From the NCBI GenBank assembly GCA_965199235.1, contig CBDAQU010000002.1, positions 1,860,001 through 1,924,000 on the forward strand: DNA of 64,000 bases, written 5' to 3'. Both the position numbers and the translations under genes were made by a program. How positions within the stretch are numbered: the first letter of the stretch is position 1; every line of letters starts with the position of its first letter. The DNA is from BOG-908 sp965199235. GTDB taxonomy: Bacteria; Pseudomonadota; Alphaproteobacteria; Acetobacterales; Acetobacteraceae. Shown here in pieces: positions 1-8,381 of this stretch. The notes under the pieces were generated by a model, which was given only the letters and a program-made list of their open reading frames with translations, ran no database searches and was not told the DNA's origin.

Positions 1-59
1 TGCGTGGCATGATGCCGTGGATCGCCAAGAACGCGCTGGTGGACCGCGCGAAGAACTGA
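1..59 (+). CDS. 3' end of an unidentified gene (partial)
   Basis: Reading from base 3, an open frame of 18 codons runs to a TGA at 57-59. The visible tail contains MMPWIAKNALVDRAKN, a basic amphipathic C-terminus. It resembles the tails of some short-chain dehydrogenases, but this is too little to assign a family. The rest of the gene lies before the window. The codons are GC-rich at third positions, like the neighbouring genes. Confidence 0.45.
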   Translation, partial: RGMMPWIAKNALVDRAKN

Positions 60-236
60 CCGGCCCCCGCCATCGCCACTGAGGCGTGCACCCGAGTTCT
101 ACAATCATTACCGAAAAAAAAGCTGACGACTCAGCGATGTTGTGTCCATAGGGTCTGGCGTTTCAGACATGCTGCTACAGCGCCGTGTGTGGCGGACGCA
201 TAACCGCCGTTCCCTCGTATCCGTTTTGGAGACACC

Positions 237-524
237 ATGAAGCTCCCACTGATGAGCGCCGCCGTCCTGGCGACCGCCCTGTTCACAGCCCCTGTCCTCG
301 CCCAGAGCACCACCGCTCCGGCGTCTCCGCCCGCCACCACGCCAGAGGCCACCCCGCCCGCGGCCGACACCCCGCCGGCCGACACCGGCACGACGCCGAA
401 GAAGACGACGCACCATCACCACCACTCCTCGCACCACCACACCAAGAAGGCGTCGACCGACGCTGCCGCTCCGGACGCCTCGGCGCCGGCGCCCGCCACC
501 CCCGACGCCACCACCCCGAAGTAA
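237..524 (+). CDS. Secreted His/Pro/Ala/Thr-rich low-complexity protein
   Basis: The 95-residue product has a clear Sec signal peptide (basic start, hydrophobic core, likely cleavage after PVLA at about residue 22). The mature part is almost entirely Pro, Ala, Thr and Asp, with a central histidine cluster at about residues 60-68 (five His, two Ser, three His) followed by lysines. No enzyme domain is visible. The histidine patch could bind divalent metals, but that is inference. The start is the ATG at 237, behind a GGAGAC ribosome site. A hairpin lies just downstream at 531-568. Similar small secreted proteins are common in acetic-acid-bacteria relatives and usually carry no named function. 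Confidence 0.75.
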   Translation: MKLPLMSAAVLATALFTAPVLAQSTTAPASPPATTPEATPPAADTPPADTGTTPKKTTHHHHHSSHHHTKKASTDAAAPDASAPAPATPDATTPK

Positions 525-530
525 GGCGAA

Positions 531-568
531 GCTGGGGATTGCCGCAGCGTCCGGCGGCTGTCCCCAGC
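531..568 (+). terminator. Hairpin downstream of the His-rich protein gene
   Basis: A perfect 8-bp stem, GCTGGGGA with TCCCCAGC, encloses a second small GCCG/CGGC stem, seven bases after the stop codon. No clear T-run follows, so it may be a weak terminator or an mRNA 3' stabiliser. Confidence 0.45.
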
Positions 569-794
569 ACCTTGCTTGTCCGATTTCCGCTTTCTTGCTA
601 TGTACGCCGTGATGCCGTGCGTCCAACCTCTCTCCGCAATGCCGGCTCGTCGCGCGAACGACTGCGCGGCTTGGCGCCTTACGCCCGCAATTCGACTTAC
701 TGCCCCCTGAGCGGGCTGCCGGGTTAGCGCCCGGCTCGTTCAGGGCATCGCCGGTGCCAGGCACCGGTCCGATCGAATTTCCGGGACATGCGCC

Positions 795-2375
795 ATGACG
801 ATGAACCACCCCAGCTTCGGCCAGATGACGCCCGACCGCGTCATCGTGTTCGACACCACCCTGCGCGACGGCGAGCAATCGCCTGGCTTCTCGATGAACC
901 TGGCCGAGAAGATACGCCTGGCCCACGCGCTGGCCGAACTCGGCGCCGACGTGATCGAGGCGGGGTTTCCCATCGCCTCGCCGGGCGATTTCGAAAGCGT
1001 GGAGGCGATCGCGCGCGAGGTTCGCGGGCCCGTCATCTGCGGCCTGGCCCGCTCGGCCCCCGGAGACATCGCGCGCGCCGCCGAGGCGGTCCGCCCGGCC
1101 CAACGCCCCCGCATCCACACTTTCATCAGCACCAGCCCGCTGCACATGAAGTACAAGCTGAGGATGGAGCCGGACGACGTGCTCCAGGCGGTCACCGCAT
1201 CGGTCGCCCTGGCCCGCAACCACGTGGCCGACGTCGAATGGTCGGCCGAGGACGGCAGCCGCACCGACCCCGACTTTTTGGCGCGCTGCGTGGAGGCCGC
1301 AATCGCCGCGGGTGCCACCACGATCAACGTTCCCGACACTGTCGGCTACGCGCTGCCGGACGACCTGACCCGCATCTTCACGAGCCTGCGCGAGCGTGTG
1401 CCCGGCGCCGACAGGGTGATCTTCTCCGCCCACAACCACAACGACCTCGGCCTGGCTGTGGCCAACACGCTGGCCGCCCTGCGCGCCGGCGCGCGCCAGG
1501 TGGAGTGCACCATCAACGGCATCGGCGAGCGGGCCGGCAACGCGGCGCTGGAGGAAATCACCATGGCGCTGCGCACGCGCCAGGACGCGGTGCCGCTGCG
1601 CACCGGCATCGTGTCGGAGAAGATCCTGCGCACCTCCCGCCTGCTTTCGACCATCACCGGCTTCGACGTGCAGCCGAACAAGGCGATCGTCGGCCGCAAC
1701 GCCTTTGCGCATGAGAGCGGCATCCACCAGGACGGCATGCTGAAGAACGCGCAGACCTACGAGATCATGACGCCCGAATCCGTGGGCTGGACCAAGACCA
1801 GCCTGGTCATGGGCAAGCATTCCGGCCGCGCCGCCTTTCGCGACAAGCTCGCGTCCATGGGCTACGCCGGCATCGGCGACAACGCGCTGAACGACGCGTT
1901 CCGCCGCTTCAAGGACATCGCCGACCGCAAGAAGATCGTCTACGACGAGGATATTGCCGCCCTGGTCGATGACGAGATCGGCCGCGACCACACGCGCATA
2001 AGGTTCTGCGAGCTCGACCTGCATGCAGGCTCGCGCGGCCCGGCGCGCGCCGAGCTGACGCTGGAGGTGGACGGCGCCCGCCTGACCGCGACCGAGACCG
2101 GGGACGGCCCGGTGGACGCGACGTTCCGCGCCATCCGCACGATCTTCCCGCATCAGGCGACGCTCGTGCTGTTCTCGGTCGGCGCCGTCACCGAAGGAAC
2201 CGACGCGCAGGCCAAGACCACCGTCCGGCTGAGCGAGGGCGGCAAGATGGTGGACGGCCAGGGCGCCGACACGGACACCATCGTGGCGTCGGCCCGCGCC
2301 TACGTGCACGCGCTGAACAAGCTGATGGTCAAGCGTCTGCGCACCGAACCCGCCGAGCTGTCCCGCAGCGCCTGA
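795..2375 (+). CDS. leuA: 2-isopropylmalate synthase
   Basis: LeuA condenses acetyl-CoA with 2-oxoisovalerate to 2-isopropylmalate, the committed step of leucine synthesis. The 526-residue length is normal for the long bacterial form. The N-terminal TIM barrel (about 15-290) shows DTTLRDGEQSPG with metal-binding Asp25, and HNHND with the His213/His215 metal ligands. The C-terminal third (about 390-515) is the LeuA allosteric dimer domain that senses leucine. ATG 795 is the better of two in-frame starts six bases apart. The gene stands alone; the 270-bp upstream gap shows no obvious leucine-rich leader peptide. A dispersed repeat lies directly downstream. Confidence 0.96.
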   Translation: MTMNHPSFGQMTPDRVIVFDTTLRDGEQSPGFSMNLAEKIRLAHALAELGADVIEAGFPIASPGDFESVEAIAREVRGPVICGLARSAPGDIARAAEAVRPAQRPRIHTFISTSPLHMKYKLRMEPDDVLQAVTASVALARNHVADVEWSAEDGSRTDPDFLARCVEAAIAAGATTINVPDTVGYALPDDLTRIFTSLRERVPGADRVIFSAHNHNDLGLAVANTLAALRAGARQVECTINGIGERAGNAALEEITMALRTRQDAVPLRTGIVSEKILRTSRLLSTITGFDVQPNKAIVGRNAFAHESGIHQDGMLKNAQTYEIMTPESVGWTKTSLVMGKHSGRAAFRDKLASMGYAGIGDNALNDAFRRFKDIADRKKIVYDEDIAALVDDEIGRDHTRIRFCELDLHAGSRGPARAELTLEVDGARLTATETGDGPVDATFRAIRTIFPHQATLVLFSVGAVTEGTDAQAKTTVRLSEGGKMVDGQGADTDTIVASARAYVHALNKLMVKRLRTEPAELSRSA

Positions 2376-2394
2376 GAGCGCCTGCCAGGACCCT

Positions 2395-2560
2395 GCTATC
2401 CCGGCCGTCTGACGCCCGTTTTCTGCCCTCCGGTGTCACGGCCAGAAGGCAGCTCCGCTGTCGTGCAAACAGCGCGCTCCACTTGGGTGCGAACAGCGCG
2501 CTCCGCTTGGGTGCTCGAAACGAACGCCAGCGGACTCGGGCTACGAGTTTTGCACGGCAC
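2395..2560 (-). repeat. Dispersed repeat, family C, copy 1 (inverted)
   Basis: This gap segment reads, on the minus strand, like 58384-58507 and 20479-20600: shared blocks include AAACGAACGCCAGC, CACGGCCA-AAGGC and CCCGGCCGTCTGACGCCCG. This copy also holds a near-duplicate of about 25 bases (GCGCTCC-CTTGGGTGC twice, 2475-2515). No coding potential is seen. Confidence 0.7.
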
Positions 2561-2605
2561 TCTAGAAGCAGTGTCACGCAGGCTGGAACGGTCGGGCGGC
2601 TCACG
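2561..2605 (+). repeat. Dispersed repeat, family B, partial copy
   Basis: The segment TCTAGAAGCAGTGTCACGCA followed by GGCTGGAACGGTCGG matches the conserved end of the longer repeats at 28853-28970, 33281-33399 and 34441-34556. It abuts the family C copy and finishes the gap before the DUF892 gene. Confidence 0.6.
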
Positions 2606-2698
2606 ATCGCAGCAGGCGGCACGGGGGACACAACCGCGGAAAGGCATCGGCGTTGCCTGGCCAGCCGACGACCACGTCCGGCTTGGGAGGCCTCAGCT

Positions 2699-3292
2699 GT
2701 GAAAACGATGAACGACTTGTTCCTGCATTTTCTGCAGGACATTTACTACGCCGAAAAGGCGTTCGCCAAATCCTCGACCAAGATCATGAAGGCGGTCCAG
2801 CACGAGGAAGTCCGCCAGATTCTCAAGAAGGCCAAGGACAACGCGCAGGAGCCCATCGAGGCGCTGGACCGCGTCTTCGAAGCCGTCGAGAAACGCCCGC
2901 GAGGCAAGACCTGCGAGGCGATGAACGGCCTGCTCGCCGAGTGCCAGGAAGCCATCGAGGAGGGCGAGCCGGGCCCGGTGCTGGATGCGGCCGTGATCGC
3001 CTGCGTGCAGGGCATCAAGACCTACGAGGTTACCCGCTACGGCTCGCTGCTTGCGTTCGCGCGCAAGATGGGCCTTGAGAGTGCGGTTGCGGACCTGCAG
3101 AAGCTGCGCGATGCGGCGCATGCCGACGACGAGCAGTTGAGCAGGATCGCAGAAGGCGACGTCAACAAGACCGCGTCCGCCAGGAAGGGCGGCGACGAGG
3201 AGGGCGCCGAGCCTGACGAAGACGAGGAGCCTGGCGAGGAAGACGAGAAGGGCAAGCCGAAGACAGTCAAGAAGCCCACCTCCAAACGGTGA
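2699..3292 (+). CDS. DUF892 (YciE/YciF-type) ferritin-like protein
   Basis: The 197-residue protein begins MKTMNDLFLHFLQDIYYAEK, the typical DUF892 opening, followed by a four-helix ferritin-like bundle (about 5-160) with helix carboxylates that in relatives bind metal. Known members are stress-induced; their chemistry is poorly defined. The C-terminus (about 165-197) is an added Glu/Asp/Lys-rich tail, likely disordered. GTG 2699 is chosen because GGGAGG lies about eight bases upstream and the family start matches; ATG 2708 is the alternative. A second DUF892 gene lies at 53120-53617 and a remnant at 28640-28800. Confidence 0.85.
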   Translation: MKTMNDLFLHFLQDIYYAEKAFAKSSTKIMKAVQHEEVRQILKKAKDNAQEPIEALDRVFEAVEKRPRGKTCEAMNGLLAECQEAIEEGEPGPVLDAAVIACVQGIKTYEVTRYGSLLAFARKMGLESAVADLQKLRDAAHADDEQLSRIAEGDVNKTASARKGGDEEGAEPDEDEEPGEEDEKGKPKTVKKPTSKR

Positions 3293-3417
3293 TCGGCAAT
3301 GTTGCTGAGATGGCGATCGCCGGGTGCTTGTTTGCACTGCAATATAGACGATATCGATCGGCGGAACTGATTTTGTGACTCGGCATGGCGGCAGAACGTT
3401 GCTAGTTCTGCCGTCCG

Positions 3418-6117
3418 ATGCGGACTACACCTGTTCAGGCCGCGAGTAGGCCACCCCTGCGATGGCATTTCGGCTCGGCCTGCCTCGACGAGGCAAGCCT
3501 GGAGTTCACCCAGCATGGCCAGCCGGTGGAGCTGGAACGCCGCCCTCTGGAGCTTCTCGCGCTGTTGCTGGCCCATGCCGGCGAGGTCGTCACCAAGGCC
3601 GAGATCTTCAGCGCCGTATGGACCGGCCGGGAGGTGTCGGACGCCTCGCTGACCAAGTGCGTAGCCCGCCTGAGGCGGGCGTTGAACGATGTCGACCATA
3701 CGGTCGTCCATACGGTGCACGGCTACGGCTACCGGTTCGTGGCCGCCGTCACCGCCGAAGCATGCACGGCGCCTCGGCAGCCCGCCCCCCTGGCCCTGCA
3801 GGCGGGCGACGTGATTCCCGCGCGGCCTGGCTGGACTCTGGTCAGGCTGCTCGGTGTTGGCACCGCCGGCGATACCTGGCTGTGTCAGGACACGCTGACG
3901 CAGGAGCGGCGTGCGGTGAAATTCGCCCGCAACGCAGCCGGCGCCGCCGCCCTGCGGCGCGAGGTGACGCTGGGCCGCCTGCTGCACGAGGCGCTGGGTC
4001 AGCGCGACGATCTGATCAGCGTGCTCGACTGGAACCTCGAGGAGCAGCCCTACTTCATCGCAACCGCCTGGCGCGAGCTCGGCAATTTCGGCCAATGGAC
4101 GGCAGCGCAGGGAGGGGTCGGCCGCCTGGACCTTGCGTTGCGCATCGACCTGGTGGCGCAAGTGGCCGAAGCCCTCGCGGCCGCCCACGCCGCGGGGGTC
4201 CTGCACGCCGACGTGAAGCCTGCCAACATCCTGATGCGCGCCGGCCCGCTCGGGCCTGCCATCGTCCTGGCCGATTTCGGCAACAGCTGCGCGGCCGATG
4301 CCGCTCACCCAGACGCTTTTGGCGCTTCGGATCGCGATGCCACGTCGACCACGGGGGCGCGGTTGTACCAGGCGCCCGAACTCGGGCCCGGCAGTTCGCC
4401 CACCGTCCAGGCGGACATCTACGCGCTGGGCGTCATCCTGTTCCAGGTGGCGGCAGGCGATCTTCGCCATCCGCTGGCGCCCGGCTGGGAGGAGCACGTC
4501 GCCGATCCGTTGCTGCGCGAGGACATCGCTCTGGCTGCCTCCGGCTACCCTGAGCGGCGCCTGGCGTCGGCGGCCGAGCTGGCGACGCGCCTGCGCAGGC
4601 TTGGGGAACGGCGGCAAGACCGATCGAACGCCGCGGCCCGCGCCCTGGAGGCGGCCCAGCTTCGACAGAGCCTGGAACGGGCAAGGGCCAGGCGCGGCCC
4701 GATGCGCGCGCTGGCATGCGCCTTGACGCTCGGCATGGCTGCAACGACCTGCCTCACGCTCCGCGCCGAGCGGGCCGACCGTCTGGCGGAGGCCGAAGCG
4801 TCCAGCGCCCGTGCGGTGACAAGCTTTCTCACCGACGACCTGTTTTCGGCCGCCAACCCCGTACTGGGCGCCAACCCGAACGTGCCGGTCAAGACCGTTC
4901 TCGCTGCGGCAACGGTCGACCTCGACCACCGTTTCGCGTCCGGGGCGCTCAACCGGGCAACCGTGGAAGCCGCAATCGGCGGGGCGTATGCGGGGCTGGC
5001 CGATCCGGAACACGCTTTGCCGCTGCTGCACGCGGCGCTTTCGGCTCTGCGTCGCAACCTGGGCGACGCGGCCCCACAGGCCCTGGCCGTGCGCCTGGTC
5101 GTGACCGACCTCGCCGAACGGATGGCCGACCTGCCGACCATGCGCGAACAGGGGCGCGCCATACTCGCCGCCCATCCGAACGATGCCGATACCGAGTTGC
5201 GCGCGCGCTTCGCGCTGTTCTACGCCGGCTGCCTGGACGACGACACCGACAGCGCGTGCGTGGCAAAGCTGCGTCCCTTCCTGGCCGAGGTGCAGCGCCG
5301 TACCGGTGCCGACAGCCTGCTGACGCTGCGCACCCAGGACCTGCTCGCCTACCAGCTTGCCGAGGGCCAGCATGTCGACGAGGCCGTGCCGCTGGCCAGG
5401 CGCACGGTGGCCCAGGCGCAGGCGGCCTATGGGCCGGACAGCCTGCACGCCCAGGAACGCCGCTTCTTCCTGGCTGTCGTCCTCGAGCAGGCTGGCCAGC
5501 GCGACGAGGCGATCGCGACGCTGATCGACGTGCGACGCCGGTTGCTGGCGATGTCGGGCACACAAACCGAGCTGTCGAACCGTGTGGCGTGCCAACTCGG
5601 CAGGACGTACGCCGCGGCCAGGCGATACGACGAAGCCTTGCCGCTCCTGCGCGCCTCGCTCGCCTTCACCGAGCGCACCCATGGCGACAACTACGAATTC
5701 ACCCGCCACGGCATGATCGTGCTCGCCAAGGCGCTCTCGGATTCGGGCCATAGCAGCGAGGCGATCCCGCTGGGCGAACGGGCGTTCGAACTGCAACGGG
5801 CGGCCTATGGGCCGGACAACGAGGACACGCTCTGGATACAGAGCTACCTCGCAGGCGAGTACCAGGGGGCGGGCGACCTGGCCCGGGCCGAAGCGATCCT
5901 GGGCGACATCGTCGCCCGCTCGCACCGCGTGTTCACCCATGGCGAGTGGAACACCGGCCATTTCGAGATGCTGCTGGGCGGCGTTCTCGCGGCCGAGGGC
6001 AAGCTGAGCGGCGCGCGCTCGGTGCTGTCGGACAGCTTCACCGTGCTGTCCGCCGCCCTCGGCCCGGACAACGCCAGGACAAGGGACGTTCAGGCCAGGC
6101 TTGCCAGCCTCAAATAG
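3418..6117 (+). CDS. Winged-helix / Ser-Thr kinase / TPR fusion protein
   Basis: The 899-residue protein joins several modules. Residues about 14-105 form an OmpR-type winged helix ending in the family's GYGYRF wing. Residues about 135-405 form an Hanks-type kinase with Lys168 (AVKFA), catalytic-loop HADVKPAN (Asp265, Asn270) and DFG at 286-288. A single membrane helix follows at about 429-448. The remainder (about 480-899) is TPR-like helical repeats. The catalytic loop has Ala where HRD kinases have Arg, so it is a non-RD kinase. The winged helix and kinase lie on the same side of the membrane segment, which suggests a membrane-tethered transcription factor coupled to phosphorylation (inference). 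It is a single gene with no linked phosphatase. Confidence 0.87.
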   Translation: MRTTPVQAASRPPLRWHFGSACLDEASLEFTQHGQPVELERRPLELLALLLAHAGEVVTKAEIFSAVWTGREVSDASLTKCVARLRRALNDVDHTVVHTVHGYGYRFVAAVTAEACTAPRQPAPLALQAGDVIPARPGWTLVRLLGVGTAGDTWLCQDTLTQERRAVKFARNAAGAAALRREVTLGRLLHEALGQRDDLISVLDWNLEEQPYFIATAWRELGNFGQWTAAQGGVGRLDLALRIDLVAQVAEALAAAHAAGVLHADVKPANILMRAGPLGPAIVLADFGNSCAADAAHPDAFGASDRDATSTTGARLYQAPELGPGSSPTVQADIYALGVILFQVAAGDLRHPLAPGWEEHVADPLLREDIALAASGYPERRLASAAELATRLRRLGERRQDRSNAAARALEAAQLRQSLERARARRGPMRALACALTLGMAATTCLTLRAERADRLAEAEASSARAVTSFLTDDLFSAANPVLGANPNVPVKTVLAAATVDLDHRFASGALNRATVEAAIGGAYAGLADPEHALPLLHAALSALRRNLGDAAPQALAVRLVVTDLAERMADLPTMREQGRAILAAHPNDADTELRARFALFYAGCLDDDTDSACVAKLRPFLAEVQRRTGADSLLTLRTQDLLAYQLAEGQHVDEAVPLARRTVAQAQAAYGPDSLHAQERRFFLAVVLEQAGQRDEAIATLIDVRRRLLAMSGTQTELSNRVACQLGRTYAAARRYDEALPLLRASLAFTERTHGDNYEFTRHGMIVLAKALSDSGHSSEAIPLGERAFELQRAAYGPDNEDTLWIQSYLAGEYQGAGDLARAEAILGDIVARSHRVFTHGEWNTGHFEMLLGGVLAAEGKLSGARSVLSDSFTVLSAALGPDNARTRDVQARLASLK

Positions 6118-6373
6118 CCTGCCTGTTCACGCCGGATGGGTGGCGGGATGCCAGGCCGCCATGTTCGCCAGGCCAAGCGGCGCCAGGCCGAGCGGCGCCA
6201 AGCCATCCTTCGCGAGCGTGGGCACACCGGCCCGGGCAGCTGTGCTGCCCCTCCCGCAGGGCGGACAGCCAGGGGACAGGCTGTGAGGTTTGGGACGAAC
6301 GCCTGAAATCTTACGACCAAACCCGAATGGGCGGTCCGCCTGAAGGGTTGGCGGCCGTTTCGGACCGCGGAGT

Positions 6374-6402
6374 GGTCCAGTCCTGCCTGGCAGGACTGGA
6401 CC
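6374..6402 (-). terminator. Terminator-like palindrome after the glycine-zipper lipoprotein gene
   Basis: A 14-bp perfect inverted repeat (GGTCCAGTCCTGCC and its complement) with one central base lies 11 bases beyond the stop of the minus-strand gene at 6413. A further inverted pair GCGGTCCG/CGGACCGC lies beyond it. Gap 6118-6373 otherwise shows only a short direct repeat (AGCGGCGCCA twice near 6177-6200). Confidence 0.65.
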
Positions 6403-6412
6403 GAACGCCCGC

Positions 6413-6805
6413 TCAGTAACCGTTATAGCCGGGCGGCGGAGGCGGAGGCTGCTGCTGGTACCCCTGTTGATAGCCAGGCTGCTGGTAGCCCTGCTGCTGA
6501 TAGCCCTGCTGGTAGCCGGGCTGCTGGTAGTAGCCCGATGGCGGCGGCGGACGGTAATAGCCCGGCGGAGGCGGAGGCGGAGCCTGCGGCGTCGTGACCA
6601 CGCCTGCGCCGGCGCCGAGCGCGCCGCCTGCCAGTGCGCCGATCGCCGCCCCGCGTCCGCCGCCCGCCAGCGCGCCGATGGCTGCACCGCCGCCCGCGCC
6701 GAGCAGGCCGCCGCCGACGGCGCGCTGGGTCGGATCGTAGGGGTTTGTGCAACCCGCAAGGCCCATCAGCCCCACCATGCCGAGAGTGATGATCGTGTTA
6801 CGCAT
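6413..6805 (-). CDS. Glycine-zipper lipoprotein with Pro/Gln/Tyr-rich tail
   Basis: The 130-residue product starts MRNTIITLGMVGLMGLAGC, a lipoprotein signal peptide with lipobox LAGC (Cys19). A Gly/Ala-rich glycine-zipper segment (about 30-72) follows, of the kind that inserts in or packs against membranes. The tail is built from GYYQQP/GYQQ-type repeats and proline runs, probably extended and surface-exposed. The start at 6805 is supported by AGGAGA about eight bases upstream; the longer open frame upstream has no such support. It lies next to a second, smaller glycine-zipper lipoprotein on the same strand, so the two are probably co-transcribed. Confidence 0.8.
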   Translation of the reverse strand: MRNTIITLGMVGLMGLAGCTNPYDPTQRAVGGGLLGAGGGAAIGALAGGGRGAAIGALAGGALGAGAGVVTTPQAPPPPPPGYYRPPPPSGYYQQPGYQQGYQQQGYQQPGYQQGYQQQPPPPPPGYNGY

Positions 6806-6836
6806 ACCGAGTGTTCTCCTGTGACTGCAGCCGCTG

Positions 6837-7043
6837 TCAGCGGCCGGGCGTCGTGGCTGCGCCGCCCACGGCACCCGCGGCGCCGCCGATGATGGCGCCG
6901 GTGCCTGGGCCGCCGAGCAACGCTCCCACGCCTGCCCCGGCACCTGCACCGAGCAGCCCGCCCGACACCGCGCGGGTTCCGGGATCGTTCCCACAGGCGG
7001 CCAGGCACAGCACCAGACTGGCTGACAGGACTACGCGTAGCAT
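6837..7043 (-). CDS. Small glycine-zipper lipoprotein
   Basis: The 68-residue product has a lipoprotein signal ending in LAAC (Cys17), then only a glycine-zipper region with GAGAGAGVGALLGG and GAIIGGAAGAVGG. This matches outer-membrane glycine-zipper proteins of the OmpA-like/SlyB type in composition, without their extra domains. GGAGAGG upstream of the start at 7043 supports translation. It lies 31 bp upstream of the related 130-residue lipoprotein gene and diverges from mreB. Confidence 0.8.
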   Translation of the reverse strand: MLRVVLSASLVLCLAACGNDPGTRAVSGGLLGAGAGAGVGALLGGPGTGAIIGGAAGAVGGAATTPGR

Positions 7044-7271
7044 CGATACCTCTCCATGTCGTTAAGACCCCGCCCATCAGGCGCCGGCGCCGATCGACAG
7101 TTTAACACGGCCGGTAGCTCGACGGTTCCGGTGGCCTTGCCCCTGCCCTGGGGCGCTTGTAAGACGCGCCCCTGCACGGAGCGGCGGGAATGTCGTCCGG
7201 CGTTCCTGCGCCAAGCTGGGGATCGGCGGCGTCGGGCGACGAGGCTGGTCCTCCCTCAAGAGGTAATCAGC

Positions 7272-8315
7272 ATGTTCTCCCGCCTCCTGGGCGCCATGTC
7301 CGCCGACATGGCTATCGACCTCGGCACTGCCAACACGCTCGTCTACGTCAAGGGCCGCGGGATCGTGCTGGCCGAGCCGAGCGTGGTGGCCATCGCAGAC
7401 GTGCGCGGCAAGAAGCAGGTGCTGGCGGTGGGCGAGGAGGCCAAGCAGATGCTGGGCCGCACGCCCGGCAACATCTCCGCCATCCGGCCGATGCGGGACG
7501 GCGTGATCGCCGATTTCGAGGTCGCCGAGGAGATGATCAAGCACTTCATCCGCAAGGTTCACAACCGGCGCAGCTTCGCCGCCCCGATCATCATCATCTG
7601 CGTGCCGTCGGGCTCCACCGCCGTGGAACGCCGCGCCATCCAGGAAAGCGCCGAAAGCGCGGGCGCCCGTCGCGTCCGCCTGATCGAGGAACCGATGGCG
7701 GCCGCCATCGGCGCCGGCCTGCCCGTCACCGAGCCCTCGGGCAGCATGATCGTCGACATCGGCGGCGGCACGACCGAGGTGGCCGTGATCTCGCTCGGCG
7801 GCATCGTCTACTCCCGCAGCGTGCGTGTCGGCGGCGACAAAATGGACGAAGCGATCACCAGCTACATACGCCGCAACCACAACCTGCTGATCGGCGAGAG
7901 CTCCGCCGAGCGGATCAAGATCGGGCTCGCGGCTGCCCGCCCGGCCGAGAACGGCGAGGACGGACCGTGGCAGGAGGTGCGCGGCCGCGACATGATCAAC
8001 GGCGTGCCGCGCGAGGTGCTGGTCAGCCAGCGGCAGATCGCCGAAAGCCTCGCCGAGCCGGTGTTCCAGATCGTCGAAGCAGTGCGCACCGCGCTGGAGC
8101 TGACGCCGCCCGAGCTGGCCGCCGACATCGTCGACAAAGGGATCGTGCTGACCGGCGGAGGCGCACTTCTGCACCGGCTCGACCAGGTGCTTCGGGAGGC
8201 GACCGGTCTTCCGGTGCTTGTCGCCGAGGAACCGCTGTCTTGCGTGGTCCTCGGCACCGGTCAGGCGCTGGAGCAGCCAAAGCGCCTGCAAAACGTTCTG
8301 ACCACCATGTATTAA
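7272..8315 (+). CDS. mreB: Rod-shape-determining actin homologue MreB
   Basis: MreB forms membrane-bound filaments that guide lateral cell-wall synthesis. The 347-residue product has the usual length, the ATP-binding phosphate-1 motif DLGTANTLVY near the start, phosphate-2 DIGGGTTEVAVI and the adenosine motif LTGGGALL near the end. ATG 7272 follows AGAGG at good spacing; an earlier in-frame extension lacks family similarity. It heads the mreB-mreC-mreD-mrdA cluster. The 228-bp gap upstream (7044-7271) is divergent with two lipoprotein genes and probably carries promoters for both, but no confident -35/-10 pair is seen. Confidence 0.97.
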   Translation: MFSRLLGAMSADMAIDLGTANTLVYVKGRGIVLAEPSVVAIADVRGKKQVLAVGEEAKQMLGRTPGNISAIRPMRDGVIADFEVAEEMIKHFIRKVHNRRSFAAPIIIICVPSGSTAVERRAIQESAESAGARRVRLIEEPMAAAIGAGLPVTEPSGSMIVDIGGGTTEVAVISLGGIVYSRSVRVGGDKMDEAITSYIRRNHNLLIGESSAERIKIGLAAARPAENGEDGPWQEVRGRDMINGVPREVLVSQRQIAESLAEPVFQIVEAVRTALELTPPELAADIVDKGIVLTGGGALLHRLDQVLREATGLPVLVAEEPLSCVVLGTGQALEQPKRLQNVLTTMY

Positions 8316-8381
8316 ACAACCGGTAATGTGCCATAACGGTATGGCTTGCTCCAGGATGGGCGCGAACGGGGAGACCCGGTG

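Noticed and set aside
237..524. Cloning artefact suggested by the His-rich run
   Set aside because: The run lies inside a natural-looking secreted protein with a signal peptide and local codon use, with Ser residues splitting the histidines and no vector sequence nearby.
525..794. Leucine attenuator or T-box leader before leuA
   Set aside because: No short Leu-rich frame, T-box sequence or terminator/antiterminator pair was found; only the hairpin at 531-568, which belongs to the upstream gene.
108..2309. Very long antisense open frame over leuA
   Set aside because: LeuA on the other strand has complete motifs. The antisense product is Arg/Gly/Val/His-rich with no domain, as expected from high-GC codon bias.
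3037..5961. 974-codon antisense frame opposite the kinase fusion
   Set aside because: It mirrors a gene with clear winged-helix, kinase and TPR motifs; the antisense sequence has no family features.
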